From Phascolarctobacterium_A succinatutens_B (GTDB lineage Bacteria > Bacillota > Negativicutes > Acidaminococcales > Acidaminococcaceae): a stretch of 64,000 nt of DNA. Where the stretch lies: the NCBI RefSeq assembly GCF_958453765.1, contig NZ_CAUDZA010000001.1:186001-250000 (forward strand). The letters run 5' to 3'. This document shows positions 1-8,396 of this stretch, piece after piece. The notes beneath the pieces are model-generated. The model saw only the letters and a program-made list of their open reading frames with translations, was not told where the DNA came from and made no database searches. A program made the translations under genes and the position numbers. Each line of letters begins with the position of its first letter. Within the stretch, counting starts at the first letter, position 1.

Positions 1-486
1 ATAGCTCAGCTTTATCTTTATGATTTCGACAAGGTAGAGCTTTCCAATCTCAACCGTCAATATTATTTTCTTGATGATATAGGGCAATACAAAGCAGACG
101 CCCTTGTGAAGCATTTGCGCCAGATAAACCCCTACGCAGCTTTGCATTCGCAGGTAGTCAAGGTAACTCAGGAAAATATCCCCACGCTTTTAGGTGACTG
201 TGACATCATCTGCGAAGCGCTTGATGATGCTGCCGGCAAGGCTATGCTCGTGAGCACTGTATTGAGTACCTGGAGCGATAAAAAGGTTATCGCCGGCAGC
301 GGCATTGCAGGCTTCGGCAAAGCAGAAGAAATCACCAGTAAAAAAATCACAAAAAATCTTTATCTTTGCGGCGACGGCAGCAGCGATTTTCACGATTTAC
401 CGCTCTGCGGTGCGCGCGTCGCGCTCTGCGCCATGCAGCAGGCACTGCTTGCTGCACGCATTATTTTAAACTTGGAGGAGAATTAA
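1..486 (+). CDS. thiF: ThiS adenylyltransferase ThiF (5' end outside window)
   Basis: The open frame enters from the left edge in frame 1 and stops at 486, so the start and nucleotide-binding Rossmann glycine motif lie outside the window. It begins with the E1-like segment YDFDKVELSNLNRQ, the hallmark of the ThiF/MoeB/UBA1 superfamily in which the Asp contacts ATP-Mg. ThiF adenylates the C-terminal Gly of the sulfur carrier ThiS so that it can be thiocarboxylated for thiazole synthesis. The C-terminal part (IAGSGIAGFGKAEEI) matches the short clostridial ThiF type that lacks a rhodanese domain. thiG follows after one base, so translation is probably coupled. Family call is secure; the substrate is supported by the thiG and thiH neighbours. 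Confidence 0.9.
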   Translation: MAQLYLYDFDKVELSNLNRQYYFLDDIGQYKADALVKHLRQINPYAALHSQVVKVTQENIPTLLGDCDIICEALDDAAGKAMLVSTVLSTWSDKKVIAGSGIAGFGKAEEITSKKITKNLYLCGDGSSDFHDLPLCGARVALCAMQQALLAARIILNLEEN

Positions 487-487
487 A

Positions 488-1255
488 ATGACTAACGATA
501 CATGGACTTTAGGCGGACACGAATTTCATTCCCGTTTTATTTTAGGCAGCGGCAAATATTCGCTGGACTTAATCAAAGCAGCCGTAGAGCAGGCCGGTGC
601 GGAAATCCTTACGCTCGCTCTGCGCCGCGCCAACAGCGGCGCTCTTGCCAACATTCTTGATTACGTGCCGGAAAACGTCACCTTGCTGCCCAACACCAGT
701 GGTGCACGCAACGCCGAAGAAGCAGTGCGCATCGCCCGCCTCGCACGCGAGCTTTGCCACACCGACTTTGTAAAAATCGAAGTAATCAAAGACAGCAAAT
801 ACCTGCTTCCCGACAACCATGAAACCCTCAAGGCAACAGAAATTCTTGCCAAAGAAGGCTTCATCGTTATGCCCTATATGTACCCTGATCTGCAAAGTGC
901 ACGTGACATGCGTGACGCCGGTGCTGCCTGCATCATGCCGCTGGGTGCACCGATTGGCAGCAACAAGGGCCTTTGCACCAAGGACTTTATCCAAATCTTA
1001 ATCAACGAAATCTACCTGCCGATTATTGTCGACGCAGGCATCGGCAAACCGTCACAGGCCTGCGAAGCTATGGAAATGGGCGCAGCGGCTATCATGGCGA
1101 ACACCGCGATTGCCAGCGCCGGCAACCTGCCGCTCATGGCCAGTGCCTTCCGCGATGCCATCAACGCCGGCCGCAAGGCTTATCTTGCAGGCTGCGGCAG
1201 TGTCCGTGATGCAGCCTGCGCCAGCTCCCCGCTGACAGGCTTTTTGCATGATTGA
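488..1255 (+). CDS. thiG: Thiazole synthase ThiG
   Basis: A 255-residue protein, the usual ThiG length. ThiG is a TIM barrel that joins deoxyxylulose 5-phosphate, dehydroglycine and the sulfur of ThiS thiocarboxylate into the thiazole phosphate of thiamine. The N-terminus GGHEFHSRFILGSGKY is the typical ThiG opening, K96 in DFVKIEVI is the expected Schiff-base lysine, and the late phosphate-binding segment GAAAIMANTAIASA is present. The ATG at 488 follows GGAGGAG with good spacing. It lies between thiF and thiH in one transcript and works directly with both, since ThiH provides dehydroglycine. Confidence 0.96.
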   Translation: MTNDTWTLGGHEFHSRFILGSGKYSLDLIKAAVEQAGAEILTLALRRANSGALANILDYVPENVTLLPNTSGARNAEEAVRIARLARELCHTDFVKIEVIKDSKYLLPDNHETLKATEILAKEGFIVMPYMYPDLQSARDMRDAGAACIMPLGAPIGSNKGLCTKDFIQILINEIYLPIIVDAGIGKPSQACEAMEMGAAAIMANTAIASAGNLPLMASAFRDAINAGRKAYLAGCGSVRDAACASSPLTGFLHD

Positions 1256-1264
1256 GGTGACAGC

Positions 1265-2482
1265 ATGAAGAACGAAGATAAATTTTTTAACAACAGTATT
1301 TATGATGAGCAGGCAGCAGCCTTCAGCGAAAAACAGCTGACCGATCCGATGCAGTATCAGGAAGGCATGGAAATTATCGACTCCGATATTTTTGACAAGG
1401 TGCAGACTGCCCGTGCTACTTACGATTACAACCAATACACTGAAGCAGACGTGCTTGCAGCCCTCGCTCACAGCGAGCGTACGCCCGATGACTTCGCGGC
1501 CCTGCTTTCGCCTGCTGCTCTGCCTCTTTTAGAGGAAATTGCCCACGCCGCACAAATTGAGCGCCAGCGTTACTTCGGCAATAACGTTACCTTTTTCACC
1601 CCGCTGTACATTGCCAACTACTGCGAAAACTACTGCATCTACTGCGGCTTCAACAGTCACAATAAAATTCAGCGCGCCTGCCTGAGCAGCGAGCAGATTG
1701 CTGCCGAAATGCAGGCCATCGCCGCCACCGGCCAGCAGGAAATCCTTATTCTTACCGGCGAAAGCCGCAAGATGAGCGACGTGCATTACATCGGTGAAGC
1801 CTGCAAGCAAGCCCGCCAATACTTTAAGGTTGTCGGCGTAGAGATTTATCCGCTCAACAGCGATGAATATGCTTACCTGCATGAATGCGGCGTGGATTAC
1901 GTAACTGTTTTCCAGGAAACATATAACAAGGATAAATACGCACAACTGCATCTGGCAGGTCATAAGCGCATCTTCCCATACCGCTTTTACGCACAGGAGC
2001 GTGCACTGCGCGGCAAGATGCGTGGCGTCGGCTTCGCCGCTCTGCTCGGCCTCGACGACTTCCGTCGCGACGCCATCGCTACCGGCCTGCATGCCTACCT
2101 GCTGCAAAAGAAATATCCGCATGCGGAAATCGCCTTCTCCTGCCCCCGCCTGCGCCCCATCATCAACAATGACAAGATTAAACCGATGGACGTGCACGAA
2201 CGTCAGCTGCTGCAGGTTGTCTGTGCCTACCGCCTGTTCATGCCCTTCGCCTCGATTACCGTTTCCAGCCGCGAATGCGCGCGCGTACGTGATAACCTGA
2301 TGCTCATTGCCGCCAACAAGATTTCCGCCGGCGTCAACACAGGCATCGGTGCGCACAGTAAAAAGCAGGAGCTTGGTGACGAGCAGTTTGAGATTGATGA
2401 CAGCAGAAGCCTGCAGGAAATCTACGATGCCCTGCTGAAAATCGGCCTGCAGCCTGTAATGTCGGAGTACGTTTATGTCTGA
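1265..2482 (+). CDS. thiH: 2-iminoacetate synthase ThiH (radical SAM tyrosine lyase)
   Basis: A 405-residue radical SAM enzyme. C120, C124 and C127 form the CxxxCxxC motif (NYCENYCIYCGF) that binds the 4Fe-4S cluster for S-adenosylmethionine cleavage. ThiH splits tyrosine into 2-iminoacetate (dehydroglycine) and p-cresol, giving ThiG its C2-N unit; use of ThiH rather than the oxygen-dependent ThiO fits an anaerobe. The C-terminal half carries the BATS-type region seen in ThiH, HydG and BioB. HydG is the closest alternative, but the position between thiG and a ThiE/TenI gene favours ThiH. The frame overlaps the next gene by 8 bases. Confidence 0.93.
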   Translation: MKNEDKFFNNSIYDEQAAAFSEKQLTDPMQYQEGMEIIDSDIFDKVQTARATYDYNQYTEADVLAALAHSERTPDDFAALLSPAALPLLEEIAHAAQIERQRYFGNNVTFFTPLYIANYCENYCIYCGFNSHNKIQRACLSSEQIAAEMQAIAATGQQEILILTGESRKMSDVHYIGEACKQARQYFKVVGVEIYPLNSDEYAYLHECGVDYVTVFQETYNKDKYAQLHLAGHKRIFPYRFYAQERALRGKMRGVGFAALLGLDDFRRDAIATGLHAYLLQKKYPHAEIAFSCPRLRPIINNDKIKPMDVHERQLLQVVCAYRLFMPFASITVSSRECARVRDNLMLIAANKISAGVNTGIGAHSKKQELGDEQFEIDDSRSLQEIYDALLKIGLQPVMSEYVYV

Positions 2483-3053
2483 GCTGCCGCTGATTGCCGT
2501 TACGGACAGCGCCAGCTGTCCCCGTCCGCTAGCTGAGCAAATAGAGCGTCTGACAAAGCTGACGGAGCTGCGTCCGCAGGCTGTCATCCTGCGTGCGAAG
2601 TCTTTAGATAAAGCAGCCTATTGCACGCTTGCGCTGCAAGCACAGCAAAGCTGCGAAGCTGCAGGTATACCGCTCATTTTGCACAGCGATTGGCAGCTGG
2701 CACGCGAGCTTGGCATAAGCATGCTGCATCTGCCGCTGGCACTTCTGCGACAAATATCGGAGTACGAGCGTGCGTATTTCACCTGGCTCTCCACCTCCGT
2801 TCACAGCGTAGGTGAAGCGCAGGAAGCGCAGGCGTTAGGCGCCACCATGCTTATCGCCGGGCACATCTACACTACTCAGTGCAAGGCAGGTCTTGCACCG
2901 CGCGGACTTGGCTTTCTGCGGGCTGTCTGCAGCACTGTAAACTTGCCGGTTTACGCTATCGGCGGCATCAGTTTCGATGCTTCGCAGCACGCCGAACTTC
3001 AAGCTAATGGAGCACGCGGAGCGTGCGTAATGAGTGCTTATATGAGGATATAA
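2475..3053 (+). CDS. tenI: ThiE/TenI family protein, more likely thiazole tautomerase TenI than thiamine phosphate synthase
   Basis: A 192-residue TIM-barrel protein of the ThiE/TenI family. The segment GHIYTTQCKAGLAPRGLGFL closely follows the TenI pattern GHxFxTxCKxGLxxRG, whereas true ThiE has GPxxxTxTK there; the preceding STSVHS also resembles the RSVHS of TenI. TenI speeds aromatisation of the ThiG product; ThiE couples thiazole phosphate and HMP diphosphate. The ThiE substrate loops (LRxKD and the pyrophosphate-binding region) are only partly visible. It ends the thi operon, overlapping thiH by 8 bases. Automatic annotation will probably call it thiE; the family is certain, the subfamily is my reading of motifs. 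Confidence 0.75.
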   Translation: MSELPLIAVTDSASCPRPLAEQIERLTKLTELRPQAVILRAKSLDKAAYCTLALQAQQSCEAAGIPLILHSDWQLARELGISMLHLPLALLRQISEYERAYFTWLSTSVHSVGEAQEAQALGATMLIAGHIYTTQCKAGLAPRGLGFLRAVCSTVNLPVYAIGGISFDASQHAELQANGARGACVMSAYMRI

Positions 3054-3093
3054 TAATGCTTGGTAAAAGTTGTGCAAAATCATCCTGCAAAAT

Positions 3094-3122
3094 TTGACAT
3101 CGGCCTCCATAACATCTATGAT
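3094..3122 (+). promoter_or_regulatory. Probable sigma-70 type promoter of ppa
   Basis: A perfect -35 TTGACA (3094-3099) and a -10 TATGAT (3117-3122) are separated by 17 bases. It lies 67 bases before the pyrophosphatase ATG and just after the thi operon, so ppa is likely transcribed on its own. Confidence 0.7.
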
Positions 3123-3188
3123 TAAGAGAGGAATTTGTAAGCAACATATTTATTTCTGTCCCAAAACACAAGAGGAGGCAAACACGAA

Positions 3189-3722
3189 ATGACTATGAAT
3201 ATCTGGCATGACATTGACCCCAAACGTATCTCTCCTGACGATTTTATTGCAGTTATCGAAATTCCCAAAGGCTGCAAGGTAAAGTACGAGCTGGACAAGG
3301 AAACCGGCCTGCTCAAAATGGACCGCATCCTGTACACCGCAACTCACTATCCTGCAAACTACGGCTTTATTCCCCGTACCTATGCAGCAGATAACGACCC
3401 GCTGGACGTATTGGTTTTATGCTCCGAAAACGTTGTACCGATGACCTTGATGCGCTGCTACCCCATCGGCGTTATCATCATGGAGGACAGTGGTGATATG
3501 GACGAAAAAATCATTGCGATCCCCTTCGGCGACCCGATGTATAATTCCTACAAATCCATCAGCGAGCTGCCGCAGCATATCAGCGATGAAATGATTCACT
3601 TCTTCAGCGTGTATAAATCACTTGAAGGCAAAAGCACCGCTCTTGAAGAGGCGCATGACGTAGACAAAGCAAAGGAAATTATCAAGCAGTGCCAACAGCG
3701 CTATAAAGATACCTTTTGCTGA
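3189..3722 (+). CDS. ppa: Inorganic pyrophosphatase, family I
   Basis: A 177-residue soluble enzyme, the usual length of bacterial family I pyrophosphatases. It hydrolyses the pyrophosphate released by biosynthetic reactions. The signature is visible as DNDPLDVLVL (the three metal-binding Asp residues) following YPANYGFIPRTY, and the N-terminal EIPKGCKVKYELDKETG substrate loop is present. The ATG at 3189 follows AGAGGAGG. It has its own strong promoter and a stem-loop after the gene, so it appears monocistronic, between the thi operon and the convergent alr. Confidence 0.95.
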   Translation: MTMNIWHDIDPKRISPDDFIAVIEIPKGCKVKYELDKETGLLKMDRILYTATHYPANYGFIPRTYAADNDPLDVLVLCSENVVPMTLMRCYPIGVIIMEDSGDMDEKIIAIPFGDPMYNSYKSISELPQHISDEMIHFFSVYKSLEGKSTALEEAHDVDKAKEIIKQCQQRYKDTFC

Positions 3723-3800
3723 AAATTAAAAGCATAAAAAAGGACTGCCTTTCGCAAATGCGTCCAGCAGCCATAAAATAAGGGAAAGCGTATTTAGTTA

Positions 3801-3832
3801 AGAAGCAGCGGCTCACGCCAATGCTTCTTTTT
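3801..3832 (+). terminator. Probable rho-independent terminator of ppa
   Basis: AGAAGCA (3801-3807) pairs with TGCTTCT (3822-3828), with an inner GCG/CGC pairing, followed by TTTTT. It reaches the stop codon of the convergent alr gene. Confidence 0.5.
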
Positions 3833-4949
3833 AGTTGCCGCGTACATACTCGCGCGGCACACGCGGGCTCACGTCGCAGATAATTTCATAGCAGATAGTA
3901 TCCGCCCATTCCGCAACCAGCTCCATTGGCAGCTCACGGCCGCCAAACACGATAACCTCACTGCCCAGCTTAACGTCCGGAATATCCGTCACGTCCAGCA
4001 TCGTCTGGTCCATGCACACGCGTCCGATAATCGGCGCCTTCATGCCGTTAACCAGCATATACCCGCGGTTAGACAAGCGGCGGCTTACGCCATCGGCATA
4101 ACCGATAGGCACAGTAGCGATAACACTGGGTCTCGTCAATGTATAGGTTCTGCCATAGCCGATGGTTTCACCGGGCGGCAGTGTTTTCACAAAAGCAACC
4201 TGCGTCTTCACAGTCATAACAGGCTCAAAATCCTTGTAGCAGTCAATCATATGCGCCGGGTGCAGGCCATACAGGGTAATTCCCTGACGCACCATATCCA
4301 GCTGATATTCCTGCAGCTCCGTCAGCGCAGCACTGTTGGCGATATGACGTATAGGAATATGCACTCCCTCCGCTTCAATCAGGCGCAGCGCCTCCTGAAA
4401 GCGTTCAAACTGATAGGCAGCATACTGCTTATCATCAGCGTCGGCAGTCGCAAAGTGACTGAATACGCCCTCAATATAAATACCGGGCAAGGACGCTGCC
4501 AGCTTGGCAAACCTGCCGGCATCACGCACATGCACACCGATACGGTGCATACCTGTATCAATCTTAATATGTATTTTAGCCTTCGTATGCAGCTTCAAAG
4601 CCGCCGCATTCAAAGCATATAAGCGTTCTTCATCAAATACTGCATGGCTGATATCATAGCGCACGCAGATTTCCGCAACCTCCGGCAGCATTGAGCCAAG
4701 CACCAGAATTGGTGTTTCAATACCGGCCTCTCGCAGCTTCACGCCCTCCTGCAGGAGAGCTACCGCAAAAAAGTCTGCACCGTTACGCGCTGCTTCCTGC
4801 GCTACGCGCACAGCGCCATGACCATAGGCATCTGCCTTGACGACAGCACATAATTTGGTTGTCGGCTTCAGATTGGCCTTAGCCATCTGCACGTTATGTG
4901 CAACTGCATCTAAATTTATTTCTGCCCACGCACCACGTTGAATATGCAC
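3831..4949 (-). CDS. alr: Alanine racemase
   Basis: A 372-residue PLP enzyme of fold type III that interconverts L- and D-alanine for peptidoglycan. K38 in VVKADAYGHG is the PLP lysine, and the second catalytic base is the Tyr of PIGYADGVSRR in the C-terminal domain; the late CMDQTMLDVTD segment is also typical. The start codon is GTG, preceded by AGGAGG at 8 bases spacing. It runs convergent to ppa. Nothing suggests a catabolic rather than a biosynthetic racemase. Confidence 0.95.
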   Translation of the reverse strand: MHIQRGAWAEINLDAVAHNVQMAKANLKPTTKLCAVVKADAYGHGAVRVAQEAARNGADFFAVALLQEGVKLREAGIETPILVLGSMLPEVAEICVRYDISHAVFDEERLYALNAAALKLHTKAKIHIKIDTGMHRIGVHVRDAGRFAKLAASLPGIYIEGVFSHFATADADDKQYAAYQFERFQEALRLIEAEGVHIPIRHIANSAALTELQEYQLDMVRQGITLYGLHPAHMIDCYKDFEPVMTVKTQVAFVKTLPPGETIGYGRTYTLTRPSVIATVPIGYADGVSRRLSNRGYMLVNGMKAPIIGRVCMDQTMLDVTDIPDVKLGSEVIVFGGRELPMELVAEWADTICYEIICDVSPRVPREYVRGN

Positions 4950-5106
4950 AATGGCATCCTCCTAAGCTTATCGTCCATAAAATAAGCCGCAGGCAAAGCA
5001 TCGTTGCCGCGGCATCAAACTTACCCAAGAATTTTGTATAGCATACATTCATATTTTACAAAACTCTAATATTAGCATATAACCAACAAGGGATTTTGTC
5101 AACATT

Positions 5107-5250
5107 TTATTTTTTTATCGAGGTACAGTTTTTAGCATGCGGACAGCCGGAACAGCCGTTGCACCCGCCGCGATACTTTTTACCAAAATAACTGCGCACT
5201 GCCAAAATCACCAATATTGTTAACAAACCCGCAATAATATATGTTGCCAT
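5107..5250 (-). CDS. FeoB-associated Cys-rich membrane protein (47 aa)
   Basis: A small gene encoding 47 residues: one N-terminal membrane helix (about residues 3-18, YIIAGLLTILVILAV), a basic stretch RSYFGKKYRGG, then a Cys cluster CNGCSGCPHAKNC. This matches the FeoB-associated Cys-rich membrane protein family, thought to help ferrous iron import by FeoB. A GTGAGG ribosome site lies 7 to 8 bases before the ATG. No feoA or feoB is next to it, which is unusual. It sits alone between alr and pncA. The spacer on either side (4950-5106 and 5251-5513) shows no other gene. Confidence 0.8.
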   Translation of the reverse strand: MATYIIAGLLTILVILAVRSYFGKKYRGGCNGCSGCPHAKNCTSIKK

Positions 5251-5431
5251 CAGTCTGCCTCACTTTACAATTATCATCATTCACCATATTAACCAAGAAT
5301 TCTAGCTATAGTGTAAATCAAAACAATACTTTTGACAAATGAATTCTTTGTGAAAGAGTGACACGAAAAATTTTTCTGAGAGGAACAATATACTGCTTGC
5401 AACATTTTATTTAACTCACCGTATATTCCTA

Positions 5432-5457
5432 TAGCAAAAGCGTTTTCCCTATTGCTA
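5432..5457. promoter_or_regulatory. Inverted repeat upstream of pncA
   Basis: TAGCAA (5432-5437) and TTGCTA (5452-5457) form an inverted repeat with a 14-base spacer, shortly before a TATACT hexamer at 5470-5475. It could be a regulator site for pncA, but the arms are short. Confidence 0.25.
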
Positions 5458-5513
5458 AAATCACGGTGGTATACTACAATAAGTCTAAATTAAAACAGAA
5501 AGCAGGGTTCACT

Positions 5514-6152
5514 ATGCAATTACCGGAAAAAAAATATATTGCCTCCTTTGATATTGACGCACAAAACACCTTCACCCCGGTCTGCCCCGATGAGCTGCCG
5601 GTTGCCGAAGGCGACACCATCGCTCCCGAGCTGAACGCCCAGGCACAGTTCGCCATCCTGCGCCTCGCTTCCCGCGACGCGCACAGCCGTTGCGCGCTCT
5701 GGATCAGCGACGCCGAGCACGCTCCGCTCACTCCCATCAGCGGCTATCCTGATCTTGATATCCGTTGGCCGGCACATGCCATTATCGGCACCAAAGGCTT
5801 TGACTTTATCGACGGCCTTGATGAAGCTGCCTATGATTATCAGGTATTCAAAGGCATTGAAGCAGATAAGCATCCCTACGGTGCCTGCTACCATGACTTG
5901 AAGGACACTCTTTCCACCGGTGCCATCGAATATCTGCGTTGCCACGGTATCACCACCGTTATCTGCGGCGGTCTGGCAACCGATTACTGTGTAAAAAACA
6001 CTGTACTGCAGCTGAAGGCTGCAGGCTTCGACGTTATCCTGAACAAGGCTGCCTGCCGCGGCATTGCTCCCGAAACCATCGCAAGCGCTATGCAGGAAAT
6101 GGCTGCTGCCGGAGTAAAATTCGTAGAGTGCGCCAAGGAATTAGCTGAATAA
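5514..6152 (+). CDS. pncA: Nicotinamidase / isochorismatase-family hydrolase
   Basis: A 212-residue protein of the isochorismatase-like fold. D15 (DIDAQNTF), K113 (VFKGIEADKHPYGAC) and C159 (GLATDYCVKNT) form the Asp-Lys-Cys triad of nicotinamidase, which deamidates nicotinamide to nicotinate for NAD salvage. The ATG at 5514 begins a typical N-terminus; an upstream ATG in frame at 5466 lies in the promoter-like region and would add 16 non-conserved residues. The gene stands alone between a minus-strand FeoB-associated gene and a convergent peptidase, and a strong bidirectional terminator follows it. Confidence 0.88.
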   Translation: MQLPEKKYIASFDIDAQNTFTPVCPDELPVAEGDTIAPELNAQAQFAILRLASRDAHSRCALWISDAEHAPLTPISGYPDLDIRWPAHAIIGTKGFDFIDGLDEAAYDYQVFKGIEADKHPYGACYHDLKDTLSTGAIEYLRCHGITTVICGGLATDYCVKNTVLQLKAAGFDVILNKAACRGIAPETIASAMQEMAAAGVKFVECAKELAE

Positions 6153-6163
6153 GACTATTACTG

Positions 6164-6198
6164 AAAAATGCTGCAGGCTTTGCGCCCGCAGCATTTTT
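6164..6198. terminator. Bidirectional terminator between pncA and the M24 peptidase gene
   Basis: AAAAATGCTGC (6164-6174) and GCAGCATTTTT (6188-6198) form a perfect 11-bp stem with A and T tracts on both sides, serving both convergent genes. Confidence 0.85.
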
Positions 6199-6212
6199 GT
6201 TGTACTGTACTA

Positions 6213-7439
6213 CTATTCAATTTCACGCAATGCGTGTGAGCGTCCTGTCAGTGAACGTGCGCCCTTTTCCGTAACCACATAGGTATTTTCCGTACCTACC
6301 AAGCCTAAACCCGGCAAAGCAATTTTAGGCTCTACGGCAAAGGTCATACCGAGCTCTAGCGGCTGCTTAAAGCCCTTTGCTATAGCCGGCGCTTCATCCA
6401 TCACCAGACCAATGCTGTGACCCAGGAATTTACCGCCGTTCATAAACGCATCACCGTAAACATTCTCGAACTTTTCCATAGTGCGCAGATACAGGTTTTC
6501 AATCGGCTCACCCGGAACCATCATGGATACTACCTCCTGCTCCAGCTCCAGGCAGCGCTGCTGTGCCGCCAACAGTCTTGCGCATTGCTCGTCCTTTTGC
6601 AGACTGCCGAAATAATATACAACCGTCTTATCTGTATGATAGCCGTCAAAACCGCAGGGAACATCAAGATAAACCAATCGACCGGACTTCAGCTTGCGGA
6701 AGGCATTGCCTATGGATTGCACTGCTATACAGGTGCCGCCGGTACCGCCGGGGCCGTCAAAGCCGGTGCGTACTAAACCGCTCTTGCCAAAGGAAGCAAT
6801 ACCTATAACCTCCTCGCCCAAGGCCTGGTTAAAGCGCGCTGTTCCGTGCGAGCCGCGCTGCACCATCTCGCTGTAAAGCTCGATAGCAAGCTGAGCCTCG
6901 CTGATACCCGCATGAATCAGCTTCGGTGCAATAACATCCAGCACTGTTTCGTGAATAGCGCCGGAGTGTTCCATCTGCTGCAGCTCATAAGCACTCTTGC
7001 GCAGACGCAGCTCCTGCAGTACCGCATCAAAGGAGCCAACCTCTTCGAAGGCAAAATACTTATGCAGCATACGCTCCCAGTCCAAGGTAGCCTTCTTCGT
7101 TTCTACATACATAATGCGCGGCGCACTGCCATAATAGGCAGCAGCCTCACGAAAGCTGTGCATCGGACGGATATCGCTGAAATGCGATTCGTTTACTGCG
7201 CGCTCATAATTGCGGTGCACCCAGAAAACAGCATCCTGCGGACGAATCAGCAGTACACCATCCTGCATCGTACCCGTGAAATAATACATTGCAACCTTAT
7301 GATTGACTGCAGCCATCTCCCAACCGGGATGCATTTCATCCATCAGGCGGCGAAACTTCTCCAGACGCGCCTCCAGCTCACTCGCAGGCACCGGGCGAAT
7401 AGCATCAGTCAATACAGCAGTCTGCTCCAAAACAGCCAT
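6213..7439 (-). CDS. M24 family metallopeptidase (Xaa-Pro aminopeptidase-like)
   Basis: A 408-residue protein with an N-terminal creatinase-like domain (to about residue 160) and a C-terminal pita-bread M24 domain. Metal ligands are visible: the two Asp of YLDVPCGFDGYHTDKT, the His of GHSIGL, the Glu of AVEPKI and the Glu of GTENT. Enzymes of this type remove N-terminal residues before proline, but some members act on other substrates or have lost activity, so the substrate is open. All expected ligands appear present. It lies upstream of nothing obvious; the HAD gene 44 bases before it on the same strand may share its transcript. Confidence 0.85.
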   Translation of the reverse strand: MAVLEQTAVLTDAIRPVPASELEARLEKFRRLMDEMHPGWEMAAVNHKVAMYYFTGTMQDGVLLIRPQDAVFWVHRNYERAVNESHFSDIRPMHSFREAAAYYGSAPRIMYVETKKATLDWERMLHKYFAFEEVGSFDAVLQELRLRKSAYELQQMEHSGAIHETVLDVIAPKLIHAGISEAQLAIELYSEMVQRGSHGTARFNQALGEEVIGIASFGKSGLVRTGFDGPGGTGGTCIAVQSIGNAFRKLKSGRLVYLDVPCGFDGYHTDKTVVYYFGSLQKDEQCARLLAAQQRCLELEQEVVSMMVPGEPIENLYLRTMEKFENVYGDAFMNGGKFLGHSIGLVMDEAPAIAKGFKQPLELGMTFAVEPKIALPGLGLVGTENTYVVTEKGARSLTGRSHALREIE

Positions 7440-7482
7440 AGCAATACTCCTTTCATTATCAAGACAAAATATTTATCCGTTA

Positions 7483-8292
7483 TTAACCAAGATATTGCAG
7501 AATTTCCTTAGCATGCGGTAAAATAATATCCGGCTTAATAGAACCGTTTTCCACATCTTCCATGGTTGCTTCACCTGTCAGCACCATCACAGAAAGAATG
7601 TCATTGTTTAGGCCAAAGGCAATATCAGTTGCCAGGCGGTCACCCACCATAGCAATTTCCTCTTTTTTATAACCGGTTTTGTCCAAAACCACATCCACCA
7701 TATACTTGTAAGGCTTGCCGAAAATCAGCTGTGGCTTTTTGCCGGTAGCAGTTTTAATCAGCTCCAGCATTGCACCGGTATCAGGAATGAATTCGCCGCC
7801 TTCAATCGGGCAGCGCACATCAGGATGCGTAGCAACGTACGGCACACCCTTGTCAATCAGGCGGCAGGCGGTAGTAAGGCGGTCATAGGTAAGTGTTTGG
7901 TCAAAGCCGACAACTACATAATCAGCGCCCTCCTCTAATGTATTTGTCAGCGTAAAGCCTGCTTTCTCAATTGTTGCCAACAGCTGCGGCGTTCCCAGCA
8001 CAAACAGCTTCGCACCGGGTTTGTTCTTCTGCATCCAGTTGGTCAACGCATCTGATGAAATCAAGATATTCTCACGTGTAACAGGTACGCCCAGTCCGTT
8101 CATCTTCTGCACATAATGCTCGTGGCTACGGGAAGAATTATTTGTCAGCAGATAATATTCCTTGCCTGCTGCCTTCAATTTATCAAAAAAGCCCTCCATA
8201 CCCGGAATCAGTTCGTTACCCAGGTTAATGGTTCCGTCCATATCAAAAAGAAAACACTTAATTTTCGCTAAGCGAGCGTAATCATAAGTCAT
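7483..8292 (-). CDS. HAD-IIA family sugar-phosphate phosphatase (NagD-like)
   Basis: A 269-residue HAD hydrolase. Motif I is FLFDMDGTINLG near residue 15, motif II is the TNNSS segment, motif III includes the Lys of GKPYKY, and motif IV is AMVGDRLATDI. A large C2-type cap between motifs II and III places it in subclass IIA (NagD, AraL, 4-nitrophenylphosphatase). Such enzymes have broad phosphatase activity on sugar phosphates or nucleotides; the natural substrate cannot be read from sequence. It diverges from gph, with about 100 bases of shared promoter region. Confidence 0.85.
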   Translation of the reverse strand: MTYDYARLAKIKCFLFDMDGTINLGNELIPGMEGFFDKLKAAGKEYYLLTNNSSRSHEHYVQKMNGLGVPVTRENILISSDALTNWMQKNKPGAKLFVLGTPQLLATIEKAGFTLTNTLEEGADYVVVGFDQTLTYDRLTTACRLIDKGVPYVATHPDVRCPIEGGEFIPDTGAMLELIKTATGKKPQLIFGKPYKYMVDVVLDKTGYKKEEIAMVGDRLATDIAFGLNNDILSVMVLTGEATMEDVENGSIKPDIILPHAKEILQYLG

Positions 8293-8347
8293 GCTCTATC
8301 CTCCATACTTAAAATATAACAATATTATAAAGCATTTGCCTTATTTG

Positions 8348-8356
8348 TGCTACAAT
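8348..8356 (+). promoter_or_regulatory. Extended -10 element before gph
   Basis: TGCTACAAT is an extended -10 (TG, one base, then TACAAT). There is no good -35 at the normal distance. It lies 41 bases before the gph ATG. Confidence 0.4.
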
Positions 8357-8396
8357 AGACGAGGAAGAAAATCTGAAGTTCAAAAGGAGATTAATC

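Noticed and set aside
1265..2482. HydG instead of ThiH
   Set aside because: The gene lies inside the thiazole operon between thiG and a TenI/ThiE-like gene, and no HydG-specific extra C-terminal cluster motif was evident.
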